18,757 nt of DNA from Pedobacter sp. UBA2067 (GCA_002333205.1 DDAD01000092.1:34906-53662); one strand, 5' to 3'; shown: positions 1-7,885, numbered from the stretch's first letter. Notes: generated by a model not told the origin, from the sequence alone. Numbers and translations: made by a program.

Positions 1-93
1 ACTTCAGAAGATGGTGTACGCGGAATGGCATTTATTGAGAACGTAGTCGCTTCAGGTAAATCAGATCAGAAGTGGTATGAATTTAAAATTTAA
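1..93 (+). CDS. Gfo/Idh/MocA family oxidoreductase, C-terminal end (partial)
   Basis: Frame 1 is open from the first base to a TAA at 91-93 and gives 30 residues. They include a GVRGMAFIENVVASG segment followed by a KWYEF end, which resembles the C-terminus of Gfo/Idh/MocA NAD(P)-dependent sugar dehydrogenases of Bacteroidota. Only the tail is present, so neither cofactor domain nor leader can be assessed. The stop lies 2 bases before the next ATG (96), so the two genes are almost certainly co-transcribed. This makes it the upstream member of the sugar-catabolic operon that runs to 6798. The family call rests on a short conserved tail and is moderately confident. Confidence 0.6.
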   Translation, partial: TSEDGVRGMAFIENVVASGKSDQKWYEFKI

Positions 94-95
94 AG

Positions 96-1148
96 ATGAC
101 AACTATAAAAGGTCCGGCTATTTTCTTAGCCCAGTTTATTCAGGAACAGGCGCCATTTAATTCTCTTGAAGGAATATGTGAATGGGCAGCAGAATTAGGG
201 TTTGTCGGCATACAAATGCCAACTTTAGATGATCGCTTTATCAATCTAAAATTAGCCGCTGAAAGCAAGACCTATGCAGATGAGCTTAAAGGTAAGGTTA
301 ACAGCTTTGGTCTGGAAATTACAGAGTTATCCACACACCTGCAAGGGCAGCTCGTAGCCGTTAATCCGGCATACGATTTAGCCTTTGATGCTTTTGCACC
401 AAAGGAACTACACGGCAATCCTAAGGCAAGAACAGAATGGGCAGTACAGCAGCTGAAATATGCGGCTAAAGCATCCCAGAACTTGGGTCTGAATGCACAC
501 GCTACATTTAGTGGCTCACTTTTGTGGCATATGTTTCATCCATGGCCACAGCGTCCGGAAGGACTGGTCGAGGCTGGCTTCAAAGAGCTTGCAAAACGTT
601 GGCTTCCGATTTTAAATGAATTTGATTCGTGTGGTGTTGATGTTTGTTATGAAATACACCCTGGTGAGGATTTGTTCGACGGGATTACTTACGAGATGTT
701 CCTTGAAAAGGTAAACAATCACCCTCGTGCCTGTTTGCTATATGATCCCTCCCATTTCGTGCTACAGCAACTAGATTACATTCAATACATTGACTTTTAC
801 CATGAGCGCATAAAAGCATTCCACGTAAAGGACTCTGAATTTAATCCAACAGGAAAACAGGGCACGTTCGGTGGCTATCAAAGCTGGGCCAATCGCGCAG
901 GAAGATACCGTTCGCCAGGTGATGGGCAGGTAGATTTCAAAACCATTTTCAGCAAATTAACCCAGTATGATTTCAAAGGTTGGGCAGTTATGGAATGGGA
1001 ATGTAGCTTAAAAGATTCGAATGTTGGCGCAAGAGAAGGTGCTGAATTCATCAAGAAACACATTATTCCGGTGACCAATAGAGCATTCGACGACTTTGCA
1101 GCTACTGGCGCTGATGAAGATTTTAACAATAAAATTTTAGGATTATAG
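96..1148 (+). CDS. Sugar phosphate isomerase/epimerase (xylose isomerase-like TIM barrel), cytosolic
   Basis: A 350-residue protein of the AP endonuclease 2/xylose isomerase-like TIM-barrel superfamily (IolE/Hyi-type sugar isomerases and epimerases). Likely divalent-metal ligands are visible at the ends of the later strands: E186 in CYEIHPGED, D217 in LYDPSH, H243 in FHVKDSE and E300 or E302 in VMEWE. There is no signal peptide, unlike the two other TIM-barrel proteins at the end of the operon, so it should act in the cytoplasm. It starts 2 bases after the upstream oxidoreductase stop. Pairing of a Gfo/Idh/MocA dehydrogenase with such an isomerase is typical of inositol- and keto-sugar-degrading operons. 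The substrate cannot be read from the sequence; isomerisation or epimerisation of a keto sugar is the inference. Confidence 0.85.
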   Translation: MTTIKGPAIFLAQFIQEQAPFNSLEGICEWAAELGFVGIQMPTLDDRFINLKLAAESKTYADELKGKVNSFGLEITELSTHLQGQLVAVNPAYDLAFDAFAPKELHGNPKARTEWAVQQLKYAAKASQNLGLNAHATFSGSLLWHMFHPWPQRPEGLVEAGFKELAKRWLPILNEFDSCGVDVCYEIHPGEDLFDGITYEMFLEKVNNHPRACLLYDPSHFVLQQLDYIQYIDFYHERIKAFHVKDSEFNPTGKQGTFGGYQSWANRAGRYRSPGDGQVDFKTIFSKLTQYDFKGWAVMEWECSLKDSNVGAREGAEFIKKHIIPVTNRAFDDFAATGADEDFNNKILGL

Positions 1149-1162
1149 CCCGGAGAGCCGGG
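1149..1162 (+). other. Intercistronic hairpin before the cytochrome c gene
   Basis: CCCGG (1149-1153) and CCGGG (1158-1162) form a perfect 5-bp GC-rich stem with an AGAG loop. It begins directly at the upstream stop codon and ends 17 bases before the cytochrome c ATG. No T-tract follows, so it is not a classical terminator. It resembles the larger hairpin before the DUF1080 gene, and a role in mRNA processing or stability within the operon is possible. Confidence 0.5.
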
Positions 1163-1179
1163 AAAACAACAGTACACTT

Positions 1180-1569
1180 ATGAAAAAACTAACATATCTA
1201 CTTGGATGCCTGACTTTCGTTCTTGCATCCTGCGGTGGTGGAGATTCAGCCAAAACAGAATCTGCCACAACCAACTCCGAAACTACTGCTTCAGCAGAAA
1301 CATCGGGCGCAGTACATAAAGGAAAGCAGTTGATTGACAAATCCGACTGCCTGGGCTGCCATAATGAGACAACGAAAGTAATAGGTCCTGCCTATGTTGA
1401 GGTTGCAGAAAAATATCCGATGAGCGAATTAAACGTAGACGAACTCGCAGATAAAATCATTCGTGGTGGAGCTGGTGTTTGGGGAGAGGTTCCAATGACA
1501 CCGCACCCGGATTTATCTAAAGAAGACGCAAAAGAGATGGTGAACTACATCTTGTCTTTGAAAAAATAA
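1180..1569 (+). CDS. Monohaem c-type cytochrome lipoprotein
   Basis: A 129-residue class I cytochrome c. The N-terminus is a lipoprotein signal with lipobox LASC (C18), followed by a Ser/Thr/Ala-rich linker (about 20-45). The haem-binding motif C57-L-G-C60-H61 is intact, and M106 in VPMTPHP is the likely sixth haem ligand. The layout matches small cytochrome c551/c552-type domains, so the protein should be a membrane-anchored electron carrier on the periplasmic side. It sits between an isomerase gene and a Tat-exported oxidoreductase gene, 31 and 24 bases from its neighbours, inside a sugar-oxidation operon. In known sugar and glucoside dehydrogenase systems a cytochrome c takes electrons from a periplasmic flavoprotein. 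No such flavoprotein is visible here, but the operon extends upstream of the window. Confidence 0.92.
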   Translation: MKKLTYLLGCLTFVLASCGGGDSAKTESATTNSETTASAETSGAVHKGKQLIDKSDCLGCHNETTKVIGPAYVEVAEKYPMSELNVDELADKIIRGGAGVWGEVPMTPHPDLSKEDAKEMVNYILSLKK

Positions 1570-1593
1570 GCATTCTTTAACCAAATATAAGCA

Positions 1594-3051
1594 ATGGAAA
1601 ACAAGACAAATGATCAAAACGCCTCATCCAGGCGTTCATTTTTAAAATCTGGTGCGATTGCGGCAGCTGCCTTTACGATTGTACCGCGCCACGTACTAGG
1701 TGGTAACGGCTTTTTAGCGCCAAGTGACAGATTAATTATTGCCGGTATAGGTGTTGGTGGAAAAGGACAATCAGATATAGCCATGTTCCACAAGAGCGGC
1801 AAAGCAGATATTGGATTTCTCTGCGACGTTGATACCCGTCGTGCAGCAAACTCAGTGAAAGCATTTCCAAAGGCTAAATTCTATAAAGACTGGCGCGAGA
1901 TGTTAGACAAAGAGTCTAAGAACTTCGACGCTGTGTCCGTTTCCACACCTGACCATAACCACGCAGTTCAGGCAATGGCAGCAATGCAGCTTGGTAAACA
2001 CGTGTATGTGCAAAAGCCACTAACTCATGATATATATGAGGCTCGTGCCTTAACAGCAGCGGCTAAAAAATATAAAGTTGTTACTCAAATGGGTAATCAG
2101 GGTGCTTCAAACGACGGCCCACGTCAGATGAAGGAATGGTATGATGCAGGCTTGATTGGCGATGTACATACTGTATACGCCTGGACGGATAGACCGGTTT
2201 GGCCTCAAGGTATTCCATGGTCTACAAACAAGTCGGAAGTGCCAAAGGAGCTCGACTGGGATTTATGGTTGGGTACAGCTCCGTATAAAGAGTATGTAGA
2301 CAAACTTGTTCCTTTCAACTGGAGAGGTTGGTGGGATTACGGAACCGGTGCCTTAGGCGATATGGGATGTCACCTGTTAGAAGCACCATTCAGTGTTTTA
2401 AATTTAAAATATGCCAGCGAAGTACAGGCTAGTGTAGGTTCAGTATACGTGGATGAGTTTAAACGTGGCTATTTCCCTGATAGCTGCCCACCATCGAGTC
2501 ACGTAACCTTGAAATTCCCTAAAACTGAAAAAACTAAAGGCGACGTAACAGTTCACTGGATGGATGGAGGTATTCAACCGGAAAGACCAGAAGAACTGGA
2601 AGCAAACGAAGTGTTTGGAGATGGTGGCAATGGAACATTGTTCATTGGAACCAAAGGTAAAATGATGGCAAGCACCTATTCTGCCGACCCAAGGTTATTA
2701 CCACTAAGCAAAAACAAGAGCATCAATGTTCCTGAACGTTTTGCAAGAGTTAAAGGCGGAGCTGATGGGCACTATGCGCAGTGGGTAGAAGCTTGTATTG
2801 CTGGCCACGGCAAAAAAGAGGTTAGTTCTCCTTTCGAAATTGCAGGTCCGCTTACTGAAGCGTTGCTAATGGCAAATCTTGCAATCCGCGGTGTGGATGT
2901 TCAAGCTAAAGACGCTCAGGGTAGAACCATTTACCCGGGCCGTAACATCAAGTTACTTTGGGATAACGACAACATGAAGGTAACCAACTTCGATGCTGTT
3001 AACCAATTTGTAAAAAGAGAATACCGCAAAGGTTGGACCCTTGGCGCTTAA
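1594..3051 (+). CDS. Tat-exported Gfo/Idh/MocA family oxidoreductase
   Basis: A 485-residue NAD(P)-dependent oxidoreductase of the Gfo/Idh/MocA family. A twin-arginine leader is clear: SRRSFLK at 12-18, then an Ala-rich hydrophobic stretch to about residue 31. The Rossmann glycine motif GIGVGGKG is at 51-58, the STPDHNHA segment at 117-124, and the family EKP motif appears as QKP at 140-142 with the catalytic-type K141. Conserved acidic and histidine residues of the second domain are seen in GDMGCHLLEAP (D256, H260). Export through Tat fits a protein that folds with a tightly bound nucleotide in the cytoplasm, as in glucose-fructose oxidoreductase, so it may cycle a bound cofactor in the periplasm. 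Together with the following DUF1080 gene it suggests oxidation or reduction at C3 of glycosides; the substrate is inferred only. Confidence 0.9.
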   Translation: MENKTNDQNASSRRSFLKSGAIAAAAFTIVPRHVLGGNGFLAPSDRLIIAGIGVGGKGQSDIAMFHKSGKADIGFLCDVDTRRAANSVKAFPKAKFYKDWREMLDKESKNFDAVSVSTPDHNHAVQAMAAMQLGKHVYVQKPLTHDIYEARALTAAAKKYKVVTQMGNQGASNDGPRQMKEWYDAGLIGDVHTVYAWTDRPVWPQGIPWSTNKSEVPKELDWDLWLGTAPYKEYVDKLVPFNWRGWWDYGTGALGDMGCHLLEAPFSVLNLKYASEVQASVGSVYVDEFKRGYFPDSCPPSSHVTLKFPKTEKTKGDVTVHWMDGGIQPERPEELEANEVFGDGGNGTLFIGTKGKMMASTYSADPRLLPLSKNKSINVPERFARVKGGADGHYAQWVEACIAGHGKKEVSSPFEIAGPLTEALLMANLAIRGVDVQAKDAQGRTIYPGRNIKLLWDNDNMKVTNFDAVNQFVKREYRKGWTLGA

Positions 3052-3067
3052 TTAGATCCCCTAACCT

Positions 3068-3097
3068 CATAACGCCCGGTAATAACCGGGCGTTATG
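3068..3097 (+). other. Strong intercistronic hairpin before the DUF1080 gene
   Basis: CATAACGCCCGGT (3068-3080) and ACCGGGCGTTATG (3085-3097) form a perfect 13-bp stem closed by an AATA loop. The hairpin ends 14 bases before the DUF1080 ATG. The bases after it are ATTAAATTTAAACC, with no T-run, and none follows on the minus strand. It could be a weak terminator, an RNA processing or stability element, or a structure that sets the expression of the downstream genes. Its CCCGG/CCGGG core recurs in the hairpin before the cytochrome gene. Confidence 0.75.
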
Positions 3098-3111
3098 ATT
3101 AAATTTAAACC

Positions 3112-3780
3112 ATGAAGAAATACATTTTTTCCGCTTTAGTGCTTACTGCTTTGTTCAATACAAATGTGAATGCACAGGAATCTAAGAAAATAGCCGGATG
3201 GCATCCATATGGCGATGAAAGTGCCGCGCACGGTTGGACGCTTGAAAAAGGTGTGATCCATCTGGATCCAAAACTACGTCAGGGACACGGTGTAGACCTG
3301 GTTACCGATAAAGAATACGATAACTTTGAAATGAATCTGGAATGGAAGATCGCACCTAAGGGTAACAGCGGAGTCATGCTTTACGTTCATGAAGATCCAA
3401 AATACAAACAAACCTATGCAACCGGACTGGAGATGCAGGTTTTGGATAATGAAGGTCACCCAGATGGAAAAATCACCAAACACCGCGCGGGAGACTTGTA
3501 CGACTTAGTTAAAAGTACTTCGGAGCCGGTAAAACCGGTTGGAGAATGGAATAAAGTAAAGGTTGTTAGCAAAAACGGCAAGCTTGACTTTACCTTAAAC
3601 GGCGTGAAAATCGTATCTACTACCCTGTGGGATGAGAACTTTAAGACACTGGTAGAAGGCAGCAAATTTAAAGGCTGGGAAGGCTTTGCCGCATATAAAA
3701 AAGGCAGAATAGCTTTACAAGACCACGGCGATGAAGTATGGTACAGAAACATTTCCATCAAAGAACTTAAATCTAATTAA
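3112..3780 (+). CDS. Exported DUF1080 (3-keto-disaccharide hydrolase family) protein
   Basis: A 222-residue protein with a Sec signal peptide (MKKYIFSALV start, likely cleavage after A21 in VNA-QES). The rest is one DUF1080 domain (Pfam 3keto-disac_hyd), a concanavalin-like beta-sandwich. Recognisable segments are FEMNLEWKI, GNSGVMLYV, TGLEMQVLDNEGH and the GDLYDL loop. Family members have been linked to cleavage of 3-keto-glycosides made by glucoside 3-dehydrogenases. The length is that of a single domain with no extra module. Since it has a signal peptide and follows a Tat-exported dehydrogenase gene, the cleavage step should be periplasmic. Only 13 bases separate it from the permease gene. 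The exact glycoside is unknown. Confidence 0.9.
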   Translation: MKKYIFSALVLTALFNTNVNAQESKKIAGWHPYGDESAAHGWTLEKGVIHLDPKLRQGHGVDLVTDKEYDNFEMNLEWKIAPKGNSGVMLYVHEDPKYKQTYATGLEMQVLDNEGHPDGKITKHRAGDLYDLVKSTSEPVKPVGEWNKVKVVSKNGKLDFTLNGVKIVSTTLWDENFKTLVEGSKFKGWEGFAAYKKGRIALQDHGDEVWYRNISIKELKSN

Positions 3781-3793
3781 CACTGAATACACA

Positions 3794-5029
3794 ATGAACT
3801 TAACTAACCGTATTAAACTATCAAGCATGATGTTCCTGGAATTTTTCATCTGGGGCTCATGGTTTGTTACACTAGGTACTTTTATCGGAAATAACCTGCA
3901 GGCTACGGGTTCACAAAGTGCCGCAGTTTTTTCCACCCAATCCTGGGGAGCAATCATTGCCCCGTTTATTATTGGGCTTATTGCAGATAGGTTTTTTAAT
4001 GCGGAAAGAATCCTGGGTGTTTTACATCTGGTAGGTGCTGTACTAATGTACCAAATGTATCAGGCACCTGATATCTCCTCGTTTTATCCTTATGTGTTAT
4101 CGTACATGATATTGTTCATGCCAACGCTTGCACTGGTAAACTCCGTTTCTTTTAACCAAATGAAAGATCCTGAGAAGGAGTTTTCAACCATTCGCGTTTG
4201 GGGAACTATCGGCTGGATCGTCGCAGGTTTATTAATCAGCTTTGTCTACCATTGGGATTCACCAGAAGGGATTTCAGCAGGATTTTTGAAATACACGTTC
4301 TTGATGGCAGGAATTGGATCCTTAGTATTAGGTCTATTCAGTTTCACGCTTCCGGCGACGCCACCAAAGGTTTCCACTGGTGAAAAGGTAAGTGTTTCTC
4401 AAATTATGGGATTGGATGCGCTGAAACTTTTGAAGGATAAAAACTTCGCTATTTTCTTCATATCATCTATTCTAATTTGTATTCCTTTGGCGTTCTACTA
4501 CCAAAATGCAAACCCTTTCTTGTCAAACATCGGGTTGGATAATCCTACCGGAAAAATGACCATTGGGCAAATGTCTGAAGTGTTGTTCTTGCTGCTGTTG
4601 CCAGTGTTCTTTACACGATTTGGTTTTAAGAAAACCATCTTGGTAGGTATGCTTGCATGGGCAGTTCGTTACACGCTGTTTGCTTATGGAAATGCTGGCG
4701 ACCTAAGTTTCATGTTGATCATCGGTATCGCTTTACATGGTATTTGCTATGACTTCTTCTTTGTGTCGGGTCAGATCTATACCAACTCGAAAGCAGGTGA
4801 ACAATTTAAGAGTGCAGCTCAGGGCTTAATTACCCTTGCCACCTACGGAATTGGTATGTTAATCGGATTCGAAGTTGCCGGAATGATCACGGATTCATAC
4901 AAGCAAGCTGATGGTACATTCGACTGGAGCATGATCTGGATTATTCCAGCGGGCATTGCAGCAGTGGTCTTTATTCTTTTCGCATTATTTTTTAATGATA
5001 AAGAAAAGGTAAAAGTAGAGGGGATTTAA
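3794..5029 (+). CDS. MFS permease, nucleoside:H+ symporter (NupG-like) family
   Basis: A 411-residue integral membrane protein with about 12 hydrophobic segments. The N-terminal MMFLEFFIWGSWFVTLGTF and the WGTIGWIVAGL segment match the NupG/XapB-type nucleoside:proton symporter branch of the major facilitator superfamily. The ATG at 3794 is chosen over an in-frame ATG at 3731 because the longer start would overlap the DUF1080 gene by 50 bases and add 21 polar residues before the first helix. Bacteroidota often carry this permease type in keto-sugar catabolic clusters, so its cargo here may be a monosaccharide or keto sugar released by the exported enzymes rather than a nucleoside. That is inference from neighbours. 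The C-terminus is a short charged cytoplasmic tail. Confidence 0.88.
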   Translation: MNLTNRIKLSSMMFLEFFIWGSWFVTLGTFIGNNLQATGSQSAAVFSTQSWGAIIAPFIIGLIADRFFNAERILGVLHLVGAVLMYQMYQAPDISSFYPYVLSYMILFMPTLALVNSVSFNQMKDPEKEFSTIRVWGTIGWIVAGLLISFVYHWDSPEGISAGFLKYTFLMAGIGSLVLGLFSFTLPATPPKVSTGEKVSVSQIMGLDALKLLKDKNFAIFFISSILICIPLAFYYQNANPFLSNIGLDNPTGKMTIGQMSEVLFLLLLPVFFTRFGFKKTILVGMLAWAVRYTLFAYGNAGDLSFMLIIGIALHGICYDFFFVSGQIYTNSKAGEQFKSAAQGLITLATYGIGMLIGFEVAGMITDSYKQADGTFDWSMIWIIPAGIAAVVFILFALFFNDKEKVKVEGI

Positions 5030-5038
5030 ATTTTGAAA

Positions 5039-5920
5039 ATGGAACAAAACAACGGTAGACGGGATGCCTTGAAGAGTCTTGCTATTGCAGGCGTAGCTCT
5101 TGGTACGCCCATGACACTTCAAGGATTCACGCTAAAATCTGATACAAAATTGGCACTTAAAGGTAATGTGAACCACGCCGTTTGCAGGTGGTGTTTTGAC
5201 AGTATTGACCTGGAAACATTATGTACTGAGTCAAAGAAGATGGGTATCACTGGCATTGACCTGGTAGGTCCTAAGGATTGGCCGACGTTAAAAAAGCATG
5301 GCCTGACTTCCTCTATGTGCAACGGTGCTGAGATCAATCTGGTAGACGGATGGAATGATCCGAAGTTTCATGACACGTTGATCAAGAACTATACAGAAAT
5401 GATTCCTCTGGTTGCAAAAGCGGGTTATAAAAACCTGATTTGCTTTAGTGGAAACAAACGGGGGAAGGATGATGAAACTGGGTGGAACAACTGTGTAGCA
5501 GGGCTAAAGCAGATAATTGGCATTGCTGAAAAGCACAATGTTGTACTTGTAATGGAGTTGCTAAACAGCAAAAAGGATCACAAAGATTATCAATGTGACC
5601 GCACTTCCTGGGGCGCGGAATTATGCAAACGCCTTGGTTCTGAAAACTTCAAATTGTTATATGACATTTATCACATGCAGATTGATGAAGGCGACGTTAT
5701 CCAGAATATCAAAGATTACCATCAATATATTGGACACTATCACACCGCGGGTGTACCAGGAAGAGCAGAGATTGATGAAAGTCAGGAACTTTACTACCCT
5801 GCGATCGTAAAAGCCATTTTAGCAACAGGTTTCAAAGGGTTTTTAGCGCAAGAATTTATCCCCCGGGCAAAGGATAAATTAGGCTCATTGAGAACAGCTA
5901 TTCAAATTTGCGACCAATAA
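5039..5920 (+). CDS. Hydroxypyruvate isomerase-like TIM-barrel protein with Tat-like leader
   Basis: A 293-residue xylose isomerase-like TIM-barrel protein resembling hydroxypyruvate isomerases (Hyi/Gip). A leader-like N-terminus (GRRDALKSLAIAGVALGTP, about 6-24) has a twin arginine and a hydrophobic stretch, suggesting Tat export. Probable metal and catalytic residues are E173 in VMELLNSK, D209 in LLYDIYHMQ, H235 in GHYHTAG and E272 in LAQEF. The ATG at 5039 is preferred to a TTG two codons upstream. It lies 9 bases after the permease stop and 8 bases before the next gene, so translation is probably coupled. In this context it more likely isomerises a keto sugar than hydroxypyruvate. It may be periplasmic if the leader functions. 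Confidence 0.85.
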   Translation: MEQNNGRRDALKSLAIAGVALGTPMTLQGFTLKSDTKLALKGNVNHAVCRWCFDSIDLETLCTESKKMGITGIDLVGPKDWPTLKKHGLTSSMCNGAEINLVDGWNDPKFHDTLIKNYTEMIPLVAKAGYKNLICFSGNKRGKDDETGWNNCVAGLKQIIGIAEKHNVVLVMELLNSKKDHKDYQCDRTSWGAELCKRLGSENFKLLYDIYHMQIDEGDVIQNIKDYHQYIGHYHTAGVPGRAEIDESQELYYPAIVKAILATGFKGFLAQEFIPRAKDKLGSLRTAIQICDQ

Positions 5921-5928
5921 AATTTACT

Positions 5929-6798
5929 ATGAACTCCAGAAGAACATTCATTAAACAAGCCGGTATTGCAGCAGCAGCCGGCTTAGTGCTTCCTTCCTTT
6001 GCCTGTGTAAAATCATCCAAAGCTGTAGGCTTACAGTTATATTCCTTACGAGAACTGCTTCCGCAGGATCCACGAGGCGTAATTGCCAAGGTAGCTGAAG
6101 CAGGATACAAGGAAGTAGAAACTTACGGCTATTCTGCTGAAGGCGGATTTTGGGGCTTGGATCCCAAAGCATTTAAAAACCTGCTGATCGAAAATGGCCT
6201 AACTGCACCAAGTGGACACTATGGTATTGACAAGTATATACAGGACGGTAACGAAGATGAATTAAAATCGTTTATCGCCGCAGCGAGTGCAATTGGCAGT
6301 GAATACCTGACAGTACCCTATTTAGGTGATGCACTTCGTCAGAATGCAGATGATTATAAGAAAGTAGCAGCGAAATTAAACCAGGCAGGTGCGTTGTGCA
6401 AGGCCTCAGGCTTAAAGATTGCTTATCATAACCATGATTTTGAGCTGAAGCCCTGGGGAGATATTACAGGTCTTGAGATTATGCTAAAGGAAACTGATCC
6501 AAAGCTGGTTGATTTCGAGATGGACATTTACTGGGTGGTAAGATCTGGTAAAGATCCAGTACAACTTTTCAATACCTATCCTGGAAGATTTACCATGTGG
6601 CATGTTAAGGACATGGACAAGGCTAACAACGAGAAAAACATTGAAGTTGGAAGTGGTGGTATCGATTTCAAGACGATATTTAAAAACGCTAAGAAGGCAG
6701 GTTTGAAACACGCGATCATGGAGCAGGAAAACTTTGATATGGAGCCATATGCCAGCATCAAACAAAGTCAGCACTACATTAAAAATGAATTACTTTAA
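5929..6798 (+). CDS. Tat-exported sugar isomerase/epimerase (TIM barrel), possible lipoprotein
   Basis: A 289-residue xylose isomerase-like TIM-barrel protein. Its leader combines a Tat motif (SRRTFIKQ, 3-10), an Ala-rich core and a possible lipobox SFAC with C26, suggesting a Tat-exported, lipid-anchored enzyme. The barrel begins with AVGLQLYSLRE. Candidate metal ligands are H167/H169 and E172 in YHNHDFE, D199 in EMDIYW, H225 in WHVKD and E265 in IMEQE. The ATG at 5929 fits the leader; an upstream in-frame TTG would overlap the preceding gene. It is the last gene of the operon, 8 bases after its neighbour and 80 before asd. It differs from the other two barrels of the operon in leader and sequence, so the three probably act on different intermediates. 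Confidence 0.88.
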   Translation: MNSRRTFIKQAGIAAAAGLVLPSFACVKSSKAVGLQLYSLRELLPQDPRGVIAKVAEAGYKEVETYGYSAEGGFWGLDPKAFKNLLIENGLTAPSGHYGIDKYIQDGNEDELKSFIAAASAIGSEYLTVPYLGDALRQNADDYKKVAAKLNQAGALCKASGLKIAYHNHDFELKPWGDITGLEIMLKETDPKLVDFEMDIYWVVRSGKDPVQLFNTYPGRFTMWHVKDMDKANNEKNIEVGSGGIDFKTIFKNAKKAGLKHAIMEQENFDMEPYASIKQSQHYIKNELL

Positions 6799-6878
6799 AG
6801 TATTATAAAGTTTAAGCATATTTGTTAAAATGAAAAGTCCACAATTTCGTGGCATATTAGAAAAAGAGCAATATATAG

Positions 6879-7871
6879 ATGAAAGTCGCAGTTGTAGGTG
6901 CCACAGGTTTAGTAGGCACTGTAATGTTGAAAGTATTAGAAGAGCGTAACTTCCCGTTAACTGAATTAATTCCTGTAGCATCAGAAAAGAGCGTGGGTAA
7001 GGAAATTAGCTATAAGGGTAAGAAGTATGCTGTGGTAAACATTGATACTGCAATTGCGATGAGGCCTGCTATAGCACTTTTTTCGGCAGGAGGAGAAACA
7101 TCTCTTCAGCATGCTCCACGTTTTGCAGAAGCAGGTACTATTGTCATTGACAATTCTTCGGCCTGGAGAATGGACCCGACAAAAAAGCTAATCGTTCCCG
7201 AAGTGAATGCACACGTGCTTAACATAGACGATACCATTATCGCTAATCCAAACTGTTCCACCATTCAAATGGTCGTGGCCTTGAAACCACTACACGTCAA
7301 ATACAAGATTAAACGTGTTGTCGTATCAACTTACCAGTCTGTAACCGGAACTGGTGTGAAAGCCGTTGAGCAGATGATGAACGAACGGAAAGGTATTACC
7401 GACGGTCCGATGGCTTACGCCTACCCTATCGACCTCAATGTGATTCCTCAGATTGATGTTTTTCAGGAAAACGGATATACCAAGGAGGAAATGAAAATGA
7501 TCAAGGAAACTAAGAAAATTCTTGATGATGATCATATCCGCATCACAGCAACAACAGTGCGTATTCCGGTGATGGGTGGACACTCAGAGTCTGTAAACAT
7601 TGAGTTTGAACAGGACTTTGATGTGGAAGAGGTACGTTCCATACTCGAACAATCGAAGGGCATTACTGTGGTAGATGACATCGCAAACTTGAAGTATCCG
7701 ATGCCAAAAGATGCACACGAGAAAGATGATGTTTTTGTTGGCCGCATCAGAAGAGATGAATCGCAAGCGAATACCTTAAACATGTGGATCGTGGCAGATA
7801 ACCTGCGTAAGGGTGCTGCAACAAACGCCGTGCAGATTGCAGAACTGTTAATCCAAAAAGAGTTAATTTAA
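6879..7871 (+). CDS. asd: Aspartate-semialdehyde dehydrogenase
   Basis: A 330-residue cytosolic enzyme that reduces L-aspartyl-4-phosphate to aspartate semialdehyde with NADPH. This is the branch point towards lysine/diaminopimelate, threonine and methionine. The N-terminal nucleotide motif GATGLVG is at 7-13. The active-site cysteine is C126 in NPNCSTIQ and the catalytic histidine H235 in GGHSES. Length and motifs are those of the bacterial Asd family with no insertions. It is followed by a strong intrinsic terminator, so it ends its transcript. The 80-base gap before it holds only a poor promoter-like match (TTTG at 6821-6824), and its promoter is not settled. Confidence 0.97.
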   Translation: MKVAVVGATGLVGTVMLKVLEERNFPLTELIPVASEKSVGKEISYKGKKYAVVNIDTAIAMRPAIALFSAGGETSLQHAPRFAEAGTIVIDNSSAWRMDPTKKLIVPEVNAHVLNIDDTIIANPNCSTIQMVVALKPLHVKYKIKRVVVSTYQSVTGTGVKAVEQMMNERKGITDGPMAYAYPIDLNVIPQIDVFQENGYTKEEMKMIKETKKILDDDHIRITATTVRIPVMGGHSESVNIEFEQDFDVEEVRSILEQSKGITVVDDIANLKYPMPKDAHEKDDVFVGRIRRDESQANTLNMWIVADNLRKGAATNAVQIAELLIQKELI

Positions 7872-7885
7872 TTCATAAACACCAG

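Noticed and set aside
3731..3793. Upstream in-frame ATG for the MFS permease
   Set aside because: It would overlap the DUF1080 gene by 50 bases and add a polar 21-residue extension not expected before the first helix.
6821..6849. Possible asd promoter TTTG-N17-CAATTTCG
   Set aside because: The spacer is short and the -7 element lacks two fixed positions, so it is not listed as a feature.
7483..7500. AAGGAGG-like Shine-Dalgarno sequence followed by ATG inside asd
   Set aside because: It lies within the conserved asd frame, and no alternative frame of useful length starts there; Bacteroidota rarely rely on such sites.
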